Both the position numbers and the translations under genes were made by a program. From Trichobilharzia szidati (Eukaryota; Platyhelminthes; Trematoda; Strigeidida; Schistosomatidae), in contig OX235271.1 in the NCBI GenBank assembly GCA_944472155.2, positions 118,983,329-119,047,328 on the forward strand: DNA of 64,000 bases, read 5' to 3'. The notes under the pieces are model-generated. The model did not search any database. It was not told where the DNA came from and saw only the letters and a program-made list of their open reading frames with translations. Shown one piece after another: positions 9,771 through 21,875 of this stretch; positions within the stretch are counted from its first letter, which is position 1, and each line of letters begins with the position of its first letter.

Positions 9771-10378
9771 TTGCAGTGACCTTAATAGAACACAATCAGC
9801 ATGTTTACAGAACGGCCTACTTTCAAGAGAACCACCGTTGCTCCGTTCTGAAGGTGATGCTCCTAAAACTGCATCGGTTTCCTTCTGACATGAAAGAGTC
9901 GGAGATGACGTTGGTGATAAAAACAATGGGGAGATGTTATTTGTTGACTCCACTTTAGACTCAAGATCTATGACATTTCTTAACCAATGTGCAACCTTTT
10001 GACAAAATTCTACTGAATTTTCAACAGTGTGATTCATTGAAGTGAAAATTTGTGAAAGACATTCCTCTAATTCATTAAACTGGTTTGACTGTAAACTCAA
10101 TGTAGAATTGACTGACAAATGACCAGATAAGTGTGCTCCTCGTTTTCTGGATTGTTTCAAGTGTCTTTTACCTGCTAGATGACAATCAAGCTGTTTCTTA
10201 GAAGAGCAGTTAAGACCACACAGTTCACAAAAGTAGGTTGTATCGTTGTTTCCAGTAGATCGTTGCTCCATACGGGTCTGTCCAGATGTTTGACTTTCAG
10301 AAGACGTTCCACTGCAGTGAGACGCATATTGCTCAGAAGAGTTGGAGTTTGTATTCCATTCCTGACAAAAAGGTGCAT
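9771..10378 (-). CDS. Zinc-finger (matrin/U1-type) protein, downstream exon
   Basis: Minus-strand exon. Acceptor AG at 10380-10379, frame continued from the exon at 10416-10661 (join codon gives Asn, then APFCQEW). It encodes a serine/glutamine-rich linker and then YFCELCGL...KKQLDCHL...KRHLKQ, a C-x2-C-x12-H-x5-H finger of the U1/matrin type found in dsRNA-binding or nucleic-acid-binding proteins (ZMAT/ZNF346-like). After a serine-rich tail, a good donor CAA/GTGAGT puts the exon end at 9771; otherwise the frame runs to a stop at 9714. Flanking exons are not identified. Confidence 0.7.
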
Positions 10379-10415
10379 CTACAAATGGACTAATAATACG
10401 AAGTTATAAGCTTAC
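10379..10415 (-). other. 37-bp GT-AG intron
   Basis: Donor GTAAG at 10415-10411, acceptor TTTGTAG ending at 10379. Splicing keeps one open frame across both zinc-finger exons (phase 1). Introns this short are common in trematodes. Confidence 0.75.
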
Positions 10416-10661
10416 TAAGAATGAACTTTCTTTTGTGACTTGACCCCATTACATGTTGCAGAAAGGGCATCTTACCGGTACACTTCACGTTGCATACCTT
10501 GCAAGTGTAAAATTCACCAAATTGAGTGTATTCTATTTTGCAAAGACTGGTAATTTGACTGAGACCCATATCTATCAGAGTGGTACTCTGCGTAGTGTCC
10601 TCTGACGAAGTACACAATTGTTCTTCAGGTGCTGCTGGTACAGTAGACGGCATATGCATTT
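10416..10661 (-). CDS. Zinc-finger (matrin/U1-type) protein, upstream exon
   Basis: Acceptor TTTATAG precedes base 10661; the donor follows 10416. After an acidic/threonine-rich start it encodes FYTCKVCNVKC...FLQHVMGSSHKRKF, a C-x2-C-x12-H-x5-H finger like the one in the next exon, so the protein has at least two U1-type fingers. The ATG at 10659 could be a start, but the acceptor suggests more exons upstream. Exact orthology not assigned. It lies in the unique spacer, so it is single-copy relative to the palindrome. Confidence 0.7.
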
Positions 10662-12175
10662 CTATAAACAGTTTAGTGACTCGGATGTTAAGTTAGAAAA
10701 TATAATGATAGAATTTGGATACTGTTGTAGAGTATAAATCCATCATAGAATAATTTTACTTGGTAGAAACAGTTATAAAACAAATATTGTTGTTTCACTG
10801 AATGTGAGTGCGTACTGCTGCACAGTACACATGCTCCGATAGACAACCGGACATCTCGTCCACGCCACGGATGACGTCAATTGGCAAATGCCACAAGAAC
10901 TTTCTGTATCCGAGCTAAGATTTCGTCAGAAATCAGTACATTAGTGCTGATGCATATGACCAACGCACCTGTGAAACTTCGATTTTTATGCAACTTCTAT
11001 TTCATAAACAGGCTTAGTATGGCGTTTACTCTCATCTCCGGGTCAATTTCCCACCGTTTCATCTAGTAACAATCGAATAATCCATTAGCATATAACAAGA
11101 CAAATCACAACATTCGACAAAATATATAGATATATTCGTGTATACCATTTAAAGGATGCCTTCCGCTTACATGTTTTGTCTGTCACTTCTTGAAACCCAA
11201 GCTAACGTCTGTTTCCACGGCTGAAGCTAGGTGAATTTACATTAGGTTGCAAAATGTCTGATAAAAACAGGCTACTCAGAAATACATGGATTTCTTTGTT
11301 CACGACTTAGGTTGCTACCGAAGCTTACTATAATGCTGAATTAAATCTCACTAATTCTGAAATAATTATAACATTCCATAGTGAGTAAATTCTGAAATGG
11401 ATTCTTTATTGGCACGGACTAGAACTCAGTGCTGGTTTTCAGCATGACTGGGACTAATTCAGCACCGCGTTCTTTTTCTAGTCATTTTCAGGAGTAAATC
11501 AGAACCTACTGGGTTTGCTTATCAGCGTTGTTCCAGCACTCACAGGACATATTAAGCACTGACTAGCGTTACTTCAGAACGAAAAGACTTGATTTAGCAC
11601 CCATCTATCTTTCTAGGCACGACTAGCGTTATTTCAGATCATAGTGGGTAGATAAAATCTTCCTTTGTTTGAAAGTATGATTCCAGTTGGTAAGAGTAAC
11701 CCTTCAGCATTTTAGAAGAGGCAGCAAGCTGGGAAGTTGATTGTTATTCAGAATGAAAGCATTGGCAGGATGCATATGGCCTACTTCGTTGCAAATAAAC
11801 AAGTTGAATTATACCACAAATTCCCAGATGTGTGTCACTTCACATATACTCCAGGCTATATCAAATGTGCATCTTTCAATCAACCATCCGTTGTACTCTG
11901 ACTTCTTACTTTTTTCATGCTTGTAACTTTTTTGGTGCGTTTCTTAGTTTGCCTATGCCTACGGTGTGTACATAATTCTAAAGAAAACTCTGAATAAATT
12001 TTCATACGACCAATGATTTTACTTTTCTTATACTAATCCGGGAAACCTTTTGTTGAAACGAATAGATGAATATATAGTAACGTAGTGTGTTCCGTGGTTG
12101 TGAATTGTAGGCACTTTGTCTTTGATTAATATCATGCGGATAATTGTATAAACCTATGGACATAGTTTTAGCCTG
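10662..12175. other. Unassigned spacer sequence
   Basis: A perfect CRE-like palindrome TGACGTCA is at 10872-10879. 11410-11650 contains four or five diverged copies of a short motif (gcacgactagcgtta.ttcag). Frames on both strands are short; none recognised. Further 5' exons of the zinc-finger gene would be expected here. Confidence 0.4.
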
Positions 12176-12179
12176 ATAC

Positions 12180-12519
12180 TGTTACAACAGAAGACAAGGG
12201 CCAGGCAGCAAATCGTTTATTTACGAAATCAACAGATATTTATAGATTTTCACGTACATTATTATAGATTATTTTAAGGAAACAAACACAGTCTTTTGAT
12301 TGATGGTTTCTCGCTGAACGTTAATCTTTAATCTTCCTGTGACCGTTTCTTGAAGTTCAGATTATCTATCTGCAAATTGTATCCGCCTACGCAAAGTCTG
12401 CTGTGATTAGTTATTGAATCAGTCTTTGTTCTTATTTTTCTCATGACCAATATTGGGGACATAAACATTGACGTAAATTACTGTCTACCAACTCTGGCTA
12501 GTAGCCAGCTCTCACCACA
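12180..12519 (-). mobile_element. Solo LTR (family 1), copy 1
   Basis: 340 bp, ends TG...CA on the minus strand, flanked by a perfect 4-bp duplication ATAC (12176-12179 and 12520-12523). Same family as 14561-14896, 24571-24864 and 30452-30791. Carries a TATA box and AATAAA in LTR-like order. A 4-bp duplication points to a Gypsy-type integrase. Confidence 0.88.
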
Positions 12520-12523
12520 ATAC

Positions 12524-13520
12524 TACATCGCGACGTGTTGAAATCAGGACCACACCGTCTACAGTAGATTCATTTTTACTTTGTGAGTAACCGTGAATTT
12601 TAATTCATCTGAAGTTTTATGGTACTAGGATAGCCAACTCTTCATTTTCCTGTTGATGTGGACATATTTACTTTCTTAGGCGACAAGATGATCTTTTCGG
12701 CAGAGAAAATTCGTGGCGATTCAAAAGCAACATTGTGTTGCTCAGCTTGCCTTCAGCTGAAAGTAATTAAATTAGCCAATGTATTTATAGGCAATCCGTC
12801 ATAGGACTATGCAGCGTACGTTGATCATGTCTGAATGCATTAGACGCCGTATGTCTGGTTAAACTGTGCATTTAACCAAGCAGACTCGTGAGTAATGAAT
12901 TTTCGCAAATTAGATTCAGAGTTTACGGCATATCTTTGGGGCCAATCCGCGTACACTCCCCACCATGCTCACTCCAGTCACCTACACAAAAGATATTTTT
13001 ATGTCCTGCAGGCCATCATGCGACGGAAATTTCGTCATCAGACTTATCTAATGAATCAGAATCTAAATAAATCCTCTGTACAGTACAGTCGTTTACTCTG
13101 AATTGCATACTTTGCTCACATTCACTGTGCTTACGTGTGGTACACACTTAAGACTGATACACAATGTGATGAGTTCTGTAAGGCATACTATTTTCATGGT
13201 TAAAGGAAGATGAACACATCGGAGAGATTAAGATGACTTCGTTAAAGTTCGTTGTCTCTTATTGGCTGCATACCACCGTAAGTAATTTGATATCAATATG
13301 GCGAATATTCAAGTATGGCGCCTACTGAACATAAAGATGATGGATAATAATTGGTGTCATTTGATTCAGTAGCATATTAGAGGGGAATGAAAATTGTTTT
13401 TCAGCTCAGTATCAGGCAAGTAGTATAAATCTGATGATGCCATTTCACTTCGCAGTAAACACTGCTTTGAGAATCGACAAGAATTCCCGGGGCAAGTTAC
13501 ATCCCCACGAATCAGGTGTG
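12524..13520. other. Unassigned spacer sequence
   Basis: Nothing recognised; short overlapping frames only. Confidence 0.4.
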
Positions 13521-13593
13521 CATCGGCAGGGGGTCGAACCCCGGACCATGTGCATGGTTGACGAGAGTCCTAACCGCTGGAGCGGTCTACTAC
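13521..13593 (-). mobile_element. tRNA-like SINE head relic
   Basis: On the minus strand a B box GGTTCGACCCC follows an A-box-like ccagcggttagga at tRNA spacing. Stems do not fold as a complete tRNA, so this is a tRNA-derived SINE remnant of a different type from the hammerhead SINE. Confidence 0.5.
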
Positions 13594-14060
13594 AAGGCAG
13601 CCTGAGAGTGTTCCAGAAGAATCTAAAGATTGTATTTCGTTTAAGGGTGCTCCTAACCTAGCTTATTGCAGCAAAATGAAGGATACAACCATCGAGGAGT
13701 GAAGACAAACTGTTGGAAAGCCAAATGTTTGCCTCAAATTAGGCCATATTGCAAGATATTGCCTTTCAAGAAGTATATGAAGTGCTGATAGATGCAAGTA
13801 GCATCATCACACAGTGCTATATTGGGAGAACAGTAATAAGGCCGTTAGTTCAGTAATAATCTCGCAGGCGAGAGGAACTCCGGGAAGGTACTCCCGGCTT
13901 AGTTATCGAGAAATTCTTTCAATCGAAGGAGAGCCTGGAAAAATAGACACTGTCTGAAGAGAAAAACTGATAAATTCGGCCGGGTTAGAACGATGATAGC
14001 GGTTCTGACCTAAGTCTTGAGACAAATGGGCAAAAACTAGCCAGGCTGAACTCAGCCGTA
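13594..14060. other. Unassigned, possibly CR1-like upstream part
   Basis: Leads directly into the CR1-like RT C-terminus on the plus strand, but no RT motif could be read. Confidence 0.35.
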
Positions 14061-15000
14061 GATCTTGGTATCAGAAACTCTAGTAATTTAACGTTCTCTA
14101 AACAGACTGATTATACTAGAAGTAAAACACACAGGCTCCTAGGATGCACAACTCGCAATTTCTTTTATTTTGAAACTAGGCTTTTGTTACACAAAGTATG
14201 TGTCCAACCTATTTTAGAATACTCCCCATTTATTCTTAGATGACAAGCTTAATTTAGAGGGAGTGCAATGGCAATTCACTTTAACAGCTCCTGACATAAA
14301 TTGTGGTCTCAACTAGGCTGAGCGTCGCAACAGACTGAAAATCGAACCACTCAGGATGGGAAGTCTTGAGCTAAAACTCATTTTCTACTATAACTTAACT
14401 AATCTTCTCTTGCACTCCTCTAGGCGGAAAACTAAATCTACCTATCTCATCAGTCCTAATCCTGGAAATCATGAAAACCTGGTACTTATAGGGCACTGAC
14501 AGGCATACATGTGATCCAAGGTCTTCTTAAATAGGTTTTCAGTCATTTGAAATATACTACTGTGGTGAGAGCTGTCTACTAGCCAAATTGGTAGACAGTA
14601 ATTTACGTCAATGTTTACGTTCTCAAGATTTGTCGTGAGAAAATATGAACAAAGACTGATTCAAAACCGACCACAGCAGACTTTGCGTAGGCGGATACAG
14701 TTGACACATAGATGATCTGACATTCAAGAAACAGTCACAAAGAGATGAAACATTAACTTTAAGTGAGAAACAACCAATCAGAAGACTGTGTTTGTTTGCT
14801 TAACTAAACTATAATAATGTACATGAAAATATATAAATATGCTTTGATTTCCTTAACAAACGATCTGTTGCCTGGCCCTTGTCTTCTGTCGTTACACTAC
14901 CAGCTCATGTGCGTAATGCAAACACACTTCCAGTGTTCATCTCCTCAGTCACCAAACTCTTCAAAGGTGACAGTGATCCACTCCATCTGACTCCCACGCC
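14061..15000 (+). pseudogene. CR1/Jockey-type LINE RT C-terminus, split by a solo LTR
   Basis: 14061-14420 encodes DLGIRNSSNLTFS, HRLLGCTTRNF, LLLHKVCVQPILEYSPFIL and a degraded continuation, matching the C-terminal third of the LINE at 47290-52741. After the LTR (14561-14896), 14897-15000 resumes with LPAHVRNANTLPVF...KLFKGD, the end of the same domain. Frame disrupted; 5'-truncated. Confidence 0.75.
14561..14896 (+). mobile_element. Solo LTR (family 1), copy 2
   Basis: 336 bp starting TGTGGTGAGAGC and ending GTCGTTACA, with perfect 4-bp duplication CTAC (14557-14560 and 14897-14900). Inserted inside the CR1-like C-terminus, so it is younger than that LINE copy. Inverted relative to copy 1 in the same spacer. 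Confidence 0.9.
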
Positions 15001-15273
15001 TTCGTTTTCAAAACACATAGATACTCCTGGTTCATTGAATCTATGACCAACAATGAGCCTCACTAACAAGCGTTAATGTTACCGAAACAACATGATAAAC
15101 ATTTCTGGGCATGGTATAAATGTTACTCCACACATATGATGTACAAGTTAGTAAAACAGAACCAGTTAGTCAGTGTATCAACAGGAATAATGGTTTCTAT
15201 ACAAATATTAACATACAGATGAAAAATTTACAGATCAATCCTTGGGGACCACTCGTGCTTATCTCCTGGATGC
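15001..15273. other. Spacer end, unassigned
   Basis: Probably the 3' tail of the CR1-like copy; no tail repeat seen before the palindrome arm begins. Confidence 0.35.
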
Positions 15274-15959
15274 GGTTCTCGGGATGACAAAGCAAATGTC
15301 TGGAGACAATTGGTGATAGATATGGCTCAAAATCGTTCTCAATGGCTGGCACAGATGCATCCACTCCTTGTGACTTATCCAATTAAACTAAGTTGTTCTT
15401 CCTTATTACTATTCTTTTTGCCTCATGTTTCTGTTTATTAACTCTGTTTTTGAATTTTCCCCTACCCTCTTCTCTTCCTTTGTGTGCTACATGCAGGGAG
15501 AGATGCAACCCGAACTGCTGCACATCTGTGCAAAGTTCTACGTTGAAACCAGTCAGTCAGTCAGCCATTTAAAATAATCCCAGCGTGTTTAAGAAACAGT
15601 CCAAACAAAAGGTTTATGAACGTTTCGCTTTGCAAGCCACAGCTTCTTCAGCAGAATTATTCGGGTTTTAATAATCATCAAACTATGTAGTCGAAGTCAG
15701 TCCATTTGAAGGTTACTTGTCGGTAGACATTTGTACCAATAGAATAATGTAAGCAGTCATCATATATCTGTAATGACTAATGTCAAACTGTCATATGTGC
15801 ATATTTGTCTGTATGAGTGTATGTTATTTGTCATATGGAAAAGACGTCAATTCACATGTGATAAGTATGATAATATTTTTACAGAGGCTTTTGTTTTTCT
15901 CCCATCTGTCTTGCCTCATTAGAGTTTTCCATATAAGTGCTGAATCTATCCCTTCTCTC

Positions 15960-16265
15960 CTATTTACTGCATTCGATCGATGTGGTCAAAATGTGCAAGA
16001 TCAACCTTTCTTTATGTGAATGAAATCCTCTTCCAAGAATTTCGACATTGTCGAAATCAATCTTATATCCACTGTCTATCGCATGCATTGCTATAGCTGA
16101 TCTTTTTCCTAGACTTGTTAATTCTACTTCATTTCTAGGTGGATGTTTAGGCCACAGTTTATGTTCATTCACCCTGACCTTCATCTGTCTACTGCTCTCC
16201 TCTATATAGGAAGCTTCACATTCTGAACACTATCCAATAGGCACAATTGTTTTGTGACATTTTGG
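15960..16265 (-). pseudogene. PLE GIY-YIG C-terminus (copy G), right-arm duplicate
   Basis: Exact mirror of 7591-7896; the same stop and the same loss of the TGH motif. Confidence 0.8.
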
Positions 16266-16305
16266 GAGCCATATCTTTGACATTCACCAAAGCTTTCTCG
16301 AGAGA

Positions 16306-16388
16306 ACTACAGGGCTTGAAATAGACAACAATATAGTATGAATTTGTAGTATTAATTTTCCTAATTTTTCTGATATTCAGTGTATTGT
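16306..16388 (+). repeat. PLE tail upstream of copy F, right-arm duplicate
   Basis: Mirror of 7468-7550. It resembles 17863-17950, the tail at the other end of the element. Confidence 0.7.
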
Positions 16389-16389
16389 T

Positions 16390-17866
16390 ATCTTGATGCT
16401 ATGGGACTGTTATCCATTGCATGGCCTACCTAAATTTCATAAACCAGGGGTACCGTTAAGACCAACACTTGATATGCAAAATTCGCCTCACCATGTTCTA
16501 GCTTGATGGTTAGTAAATATTCTCAAAACATTGCATGAGAAGATAGTGAAATATAGCGTCAAAGATGTATTTGAAGTCGTAGACAAAATAAAAGATGTTA
16601 AAATCAAGGACAAAACCATGATATCTCTGGACATAACATCGTTATTCACAAATGTACCTCTAATAGAAAGTTAATTATATATGTGAACAAGTGGACAAGC
16701 AGTCGATAAACATTGGAATCCATATTGAAATCCTAAAAGAATTGATATTAAGATGTACCATGAATGCAAACTTCAAATTTGACGGCACGCTTTACAGGTA
16801 AGTGGACGGGGTGGCAATGGGCTCCCCATTGGGTCCAATTCTGGCTGATTTCTTTCTAAGTAAGCTAGAAAATGGACCTCTGAACAACCTTATCGGTAAG
16901 CTCTCCTTTTATTGCCGATATATGGATGATACCTTTATTCTTTGTGATAATGGTTCTGATAAGAGTACAATAATTACTGAATTCAATGAAGTACATTCGG
17001 CTATGAAATTCACATGCGAAGAGGAATCCCAAGACAGAATTGCCTTCCTGGGTGTCCTACTTACAAGAAAACCAGACGGTAGCATAAAAAGAAATTTCCA
17101 TAGAAAAAGTACTTGGACGGGACAATATCCACACTTTCATAGCTTCGTTCCCATCAAATACAAAAGGAATTTGGTGAAGACCCTTAGCCACAGAGTTAGA
17201 GCTATATGCTCTGAAAAAGTAATTAAAGATGAATTAAGCATGGTATATGATACTTTAATCGAAAATGGTTATCCTGACAAATTTATCAAGAAACATATGA
17301 CAAAGAAGGCCGAAAAGGACTACCCGCTATCTGTAAAAAAGAAGCCACTTTATATACAACTGCAGTTCATGGGCGATATACCAAGTGAGTTAATTACAAA
17401 GAAATTAAGAAAATCAGTTCAAAGGACTTTTAATGCTGGAGAACTACACATCTTATTCTCTACAAGACCGATGGTGCTACCTCGACTGAAAGATGAAGTA
17501 CCTAGACTGGCCACTTCAAATTGTATTTATCAATTCAACTGCGATTGTGGGGCGAGTTATGTTGGCCGTTGCTCTAGGAACTTGATTTTTCGTGCTCGAG
17601 AACATATCCCACTATGGCTAAGTAAAGGTGTAGTTAAAACTATTAACAGCTCGATATTAGACCATTTGGTGCAAACCGGTCACAAAGCCAGCGTAGACGA
17701 ATCCTTCTCCATAATATACCGGGTGCCTAACAAACTACCAAACCGCTTGCTCCAAACACCAGAGGCTATTGCAATTCGCCTCAAACAACCAGCGCTCTGT
17801 GTCCAAAATAAACAAGTCCAGGCCCTACTACTGCCCTGGCCCTCATTAGAGACTATAAACTCATGA
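16390..17866 (+). pseudogene. PLE RT plus GIY-YIG (copy F), right-arm duplicate
   Basis: Mirror of 5990-7466 on the plus strand. 16802-17866 is open (354 codons, beginning at a GTG after an in-frame TAA at 16799-16801). Motif A SLDITSLFTNVP is at about 16630-16665. The open part is identical in amino acid sequence in both arms, and the broken part carries the same lesions, so the damage predates the duplication or was homogenised. Confidence 0.9.
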
Positions 17867-17929
17867 ATTTGTACCATTACCTTTCCTAATTCTTCTGACA
17901 TTCAGTTTATTTTATGTTGATGCTGTTCA

Positions 17930-18230
17930 GCTGCAATTTATCAATATTATTGATTTGATTTTATTTAAACATTAATGTCGTTCATAAGACTAATTCATTC
18001 ATTCATTATAATGTATATATAATTGTAGAACCGGATGATGAATTTATCGTAAAGAGTACTGTTTGTTCCGTGTCTATTCTTTTGAAAATTTTAATGGACA
18101 TTTTTAATCAATTATCATTATTATTGATTTGATGTTATCTGAACAACATTTTTTTTTAATGTCACTAATTCATTTACTATTATGTATATATAACTGTAGA
18201 ATCTGATGATGAAGTTATCGAAAAGAATAT
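17930..18230 (+). repeat. Two tandem PLE 3'-tail units, right-arm duplicate
   Basis: Mirror of 5626-5926. Confidence 0.6.
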
Positions 18231-18281
18231 TCTTTGCTCACATTTTCTTTTGTCTTCTAAATGTCTGAGTGAATGCTTTCG

Positions 18282-18668
18282 CTATAATTTCTCTATAGAG
18301 CATATTCTTCTCGCTCTATAGTACAGGGTCTTGACTAGACCACGTTTAAAGCTATTTGGACAAAAGCTATTAAAATGTAAGTATTGTTCTTTCCATGTGG
18401 CCTTTCGATAAATTGACTTTTGAAGACTACCGTCTTCTAGGCGTTCCATGGCGATGTCAAGGAAGTGGAACTTTCTGTCACTTTCATGTTCCATAGTGAA
18501 CTCAATATTGGCGTGTGCATCCTTGAATAATCTTAGTAAGTGTGAAGCATGACTTTCATTTTGCACACTATAAATGTGTCATCAACATATCGACAGTAGG
18601 AAGTTGTTTCGTCGATTGCATGCTTCAACTTTGTTCTTTCAAGGTTGGACATGAATATATCTGCTAAA
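18282..18668 (-). pseudogene. PLE RT fragment (copy E), right-arm duplicate
   Basis: Mirror of 5188-5574. Its bracketing 48-bp direct repeats are at 18240-18287 and 18669-18716. Confidence 0.8.
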
Positions 18669-18862
18669 ACATTTTCTTTTGTCTTCTAAATGTCTGAGTG
18701 AATGCTTTCACTATAATAATGGTTTTTAAAATAATACCGATTTTTAAGATCAATGAAATTACATTTCAAGAAAGACACACAGGTTGTAATAAACATAAAA
18801 ATGTAATGGTGAGTAGAATATCAAACAAAATTAAGTAAATTTCTACAAGCGATTAAGGACCA

Positions 18863-19147
18863 TTATAACCTTGATGGCCAAGGTAAGGAAAGCGTCTGAA
18901 CCAATTTCTTTTGAACACATAGGTTAGACTTCTTAATGCGGATCACAACGGCCTCAGCAATACGTAATAGACGAACTCTTGAGGTAAAATCAGGATTAGT
19001 TGGTATACGGTAGATGACTTTGAAGGCCTTGTTTACATCAACTTTGTGTTCTGTATCTACAAGATGAGACTGTATAGAGCTATGAATGGACTTTGATTGT
19101 ACCTCACTTAACCACGCTGGATGATGTTCGGAAATCCGATGATAAAC
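18863..19147 (-). pseudogene. PLE GIY-YIG C-terminus (copy D), right-arm duplicate
   Basis: Mirror of 4709-4993. Confidence 0.8.
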
Positions 19148-19196
19148 AAGCCTGATTGTAAGGCCTATTTAACTGGCTCGAAATAGCTATTAACGA

Positions 19197-19844
19197 GCAC
19201 TGGGCAAAACTCCATTTTACGTAGCCGAAAAAATATGCGCTACAGAGAAATTATAGGAAAAATTTCTGATCCTCAATACGATGTTGATAAACAACGACTA
19301 CCCTCAGAAATTGATTAAGAGGTACAGGAGATGTGAAGATTCGAATGCCAAACAAATCGCAGTGAGGATGAAGTATATCTTCATTCAACTTAATTTGAAA
19401 GGCAGCAGTCAACAGTAGTTTGAATACCTCACTAGCTAGAACCTATCCTGTAGCTAAGCTGGTTCCCGTTTATCGGACAACATGCTCATTAGTGAAATCA
19501 AAGGTCAACAGATACTCTTCTTATGTTATCTCTGACTATGTATACAAATTTATGTGTATCTGCGGCATCGCTTGCATTGATACAATAGAAAGGCGGCACA
19601 CCTTCGACTTTCTGAACATGTACCGGATAGCCTATCCCTCAAGGAAACGAACGCTTCCAAAAGTTCCATTGCCAGGCATCTCATCGAAACAGGTCATGAG
19701 GTGGACAACATAGAATACTTGAAAATTATCAGTAGACAAAATCGTTCAATTCTCCTCAAGTTCGCCGAAGCAATTGCTATCAAATGCCTGAAACCCGACT
19801 TATCTGCTCAGAAGGAAGCAGGTATCAGTCCTTATTTGGCCTGA
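19197..19844 (+). pseudogene. PLE C-terminal half (copy C), right-arm duplicate
   Basis: Mirror of 4012-4659, with one transition at 19406 (left-arm partner 4450). Stop TGA at 19842-19844; 3' tail continues to about 20265. Confidence 0.8.
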
Positions 19845-20265
19845 TGACTGGACGTCTTTCCTCTCTCCTTTTCATTTGATTACGTAATATTCGGCTTTAA
19901 CCTCTTACCCTTAGCTACAATCTGATTTTGCTTGTCTCTTGTTTCTGTGATTTGAGTTGAACTCACCACATTGTTACTCAACTCATCATCTTATCCACCT
20001 CCGGTCTTTATTACACAACTACTTTGCCATCGTGTTCAAGCATTTAATTTGCTTAAACTTGAACCCTCTATGTGTAAGCAACATAAGTGCGACTCCTGAG
20101 CACTGTTTATTAATTTAAGAGTCTCCTGATATCATGTAAAATTTACAAATGTGTTAGAGTTATTCTGCACGTAAACTTTAAAAATTTCTAGGCTGTACGC
20201 AGCCGACGAAATAGACAATGATACCATCTTATTCCACACAAACCACTGTTTTTGCTTCATTCAGA
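19845..20265 (+). mobile_element. 3' tail of PLE copy C, right-arm duplicate
   Basis: Mirror of 3591-4011, with a transition at 20211. Homologous to the right half of the inverted repeat at 31483-32516. Confidence 0.7.
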
Positions 20266-20670
20266 TGACAATTCCATTCAATCCTTCTTTCGAACTTCTC
20301 ATATTTTTCGTATTCCACGAGATTCTGTTTCCTTATGTTTATTGTCAGATAAACCAAGAAGACGGTAGGCAAGAAGTAGGAGAAGTGAGATTTTCAAATA
20401 ATGTATGTTTATGACACATTTATTGTCAATGTAGCTTACAGAAGTCTCACGTGTTGAAGTTGGAAATTCTATGAAATACTTATGGAAATATCCATCGCAA
20501 AGAATCCTAGGACGAACTGTATCTGAATTTCAATGGCTTTTAGCCAATTAGCTACGAGAATCGTTCGGTGAAGGCAATGTTCTGCCAAACACTTTAACAC
20601 CAAGAGATACACTAGAACCTGAGTATATGAATCACTTGTTTCGTAGTTCGGGAGTGGTCTACAGCTTCTA

Positions 20671-20997
20671 TTGTCTAAGCTAAAAGGGAGGTTTAGTAAG
20701 TACACTATACTAGAGGGTAGAAAATCCTTGCTCCAAAGAAACATTAAAAAATGGAACGACAACGAATGTTTAAAAAACAATGCATATCCAGAACTGTTCG
20801 TAGGGAAGTGCCGTGAATGTTGCAGAAGGAAGACAGAGTATAATACTGTCGAGAGAAAACCAGTGTTCCTTAAATTAGTATTTAAAGGTAATGAAATTGG
20901 AGGAAGAATTGATACACGAATAGAAGAAGCAATGTCAAGTACACACTGCAAACTAGACCAGTTTCCGACTGTTTTTAACCCCCAAGCGTGTTTATGA
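20671..20997 (+). pseudogene. PLE linker fragment (copy B), right-arm duplicate
   Basis: Mirror of 2859-3185. Confidence 0.65.
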
Positions 20998-21129
20998 ATC
21001 CAAGTGTACCTTCTTTGGCAATTATATGAGAACGGAGAGATGGTATGCAAAGTGGGATTTGTTTGCAAAGCTAAATTACGGTGTATGGTAAATGAAATAA
21101 ATTCATCGAGGTGTATAATTATAAAATCA

Positions 21130-21532
21130 CATGGAGGGTTTCATCATGAGCTGACATCAGTTAGAGAACCACTGGAAAACCAGCTGGGAGTACTGGACAG
21201 CTGTTTCGTCCTAGTTTGGGACTCTTCAGCAGTACGCGCCCAACGGGATTCGAACCCAGGACCTTCTGGTTACGAGGCGAGCTCGTAGACCATTGAGCCA
21301 CTGGGACCCGATCCAATGGTCCTTGAATTCTAACTTCTGCCAGTTCACGACATAGCGCGACCATTTCGCAATGTCTTCTTCGTGAGTAACTGTCCTCATC
21401 TTCGACCTGCTGTACCCTACTGGTCACGGCTTCCCACTAGAACCCGAGGTTAACTGCCTGAATAACTGATGTCAGCTCATGATGAAACCCTCCATGCAAT
21501 CAAACCAAATCCCTACAAAACCAATACTTGCA
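21130..21532 (-). mobile_element. Hammerhead SINE with inverted tail, right-arm duplicate
   Basis: Mirror of 2324-2726, with the same 13-bp target duplication on both sides. Confidence 0.85.
21190..21235 (-). ncRNA. Hammerhead ribozyme, right-arm duplicate
   Basis: Mirror of 2621-2666; the core CTGANGA...GAAA, stems I-III and cleavage C are unchanged. Confidence 0.85.
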
Positions 21533-21875
21533 AATTATAAAATCATAATTCTTGGCCCTAAATCATCGGTATTTTCTAATCACCTGATCTAGAACTGAAC
21601 AGAAGTTCTTGCAACACCTGGTCACCAAGTGAAGAGATATACAGTATAGATGATACGTGTACATACACTTTCTCGGGATGTAATTGCATTCATCTGACGA
21701 GTCTGAAATAGGACGAGCTTCGTATTCTGTATCCCATCACCGAATAAATAACATCATATTTAGTGAACGTTTGAATGAAGTGTAAAGTTTTAGTGTTACA
21801 TAAGTTTAATGACACTGTCTTGACCACGTGGGAGGCAATGGTATAAGAATCCCCTTGGAGTTAACGAACTATGTT

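Larger units (their letters stand above)
8583..15273. other. Spacer between the palindrome arms
   Basis: 6691 bases not repeated elsewhere as a block. It holds two host-gene exons (minus strand, 9771-10661), two solo LTRs in opposite orientations (12180-12519 minus, 14561-14896 plus), a tRNA-like SINE relic and a CR1-like RT 3' end. A real spacer with its own insertions argues against a simple missed-adapter hairpin read, which would give little or no spacer. Confidence 0.9.
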
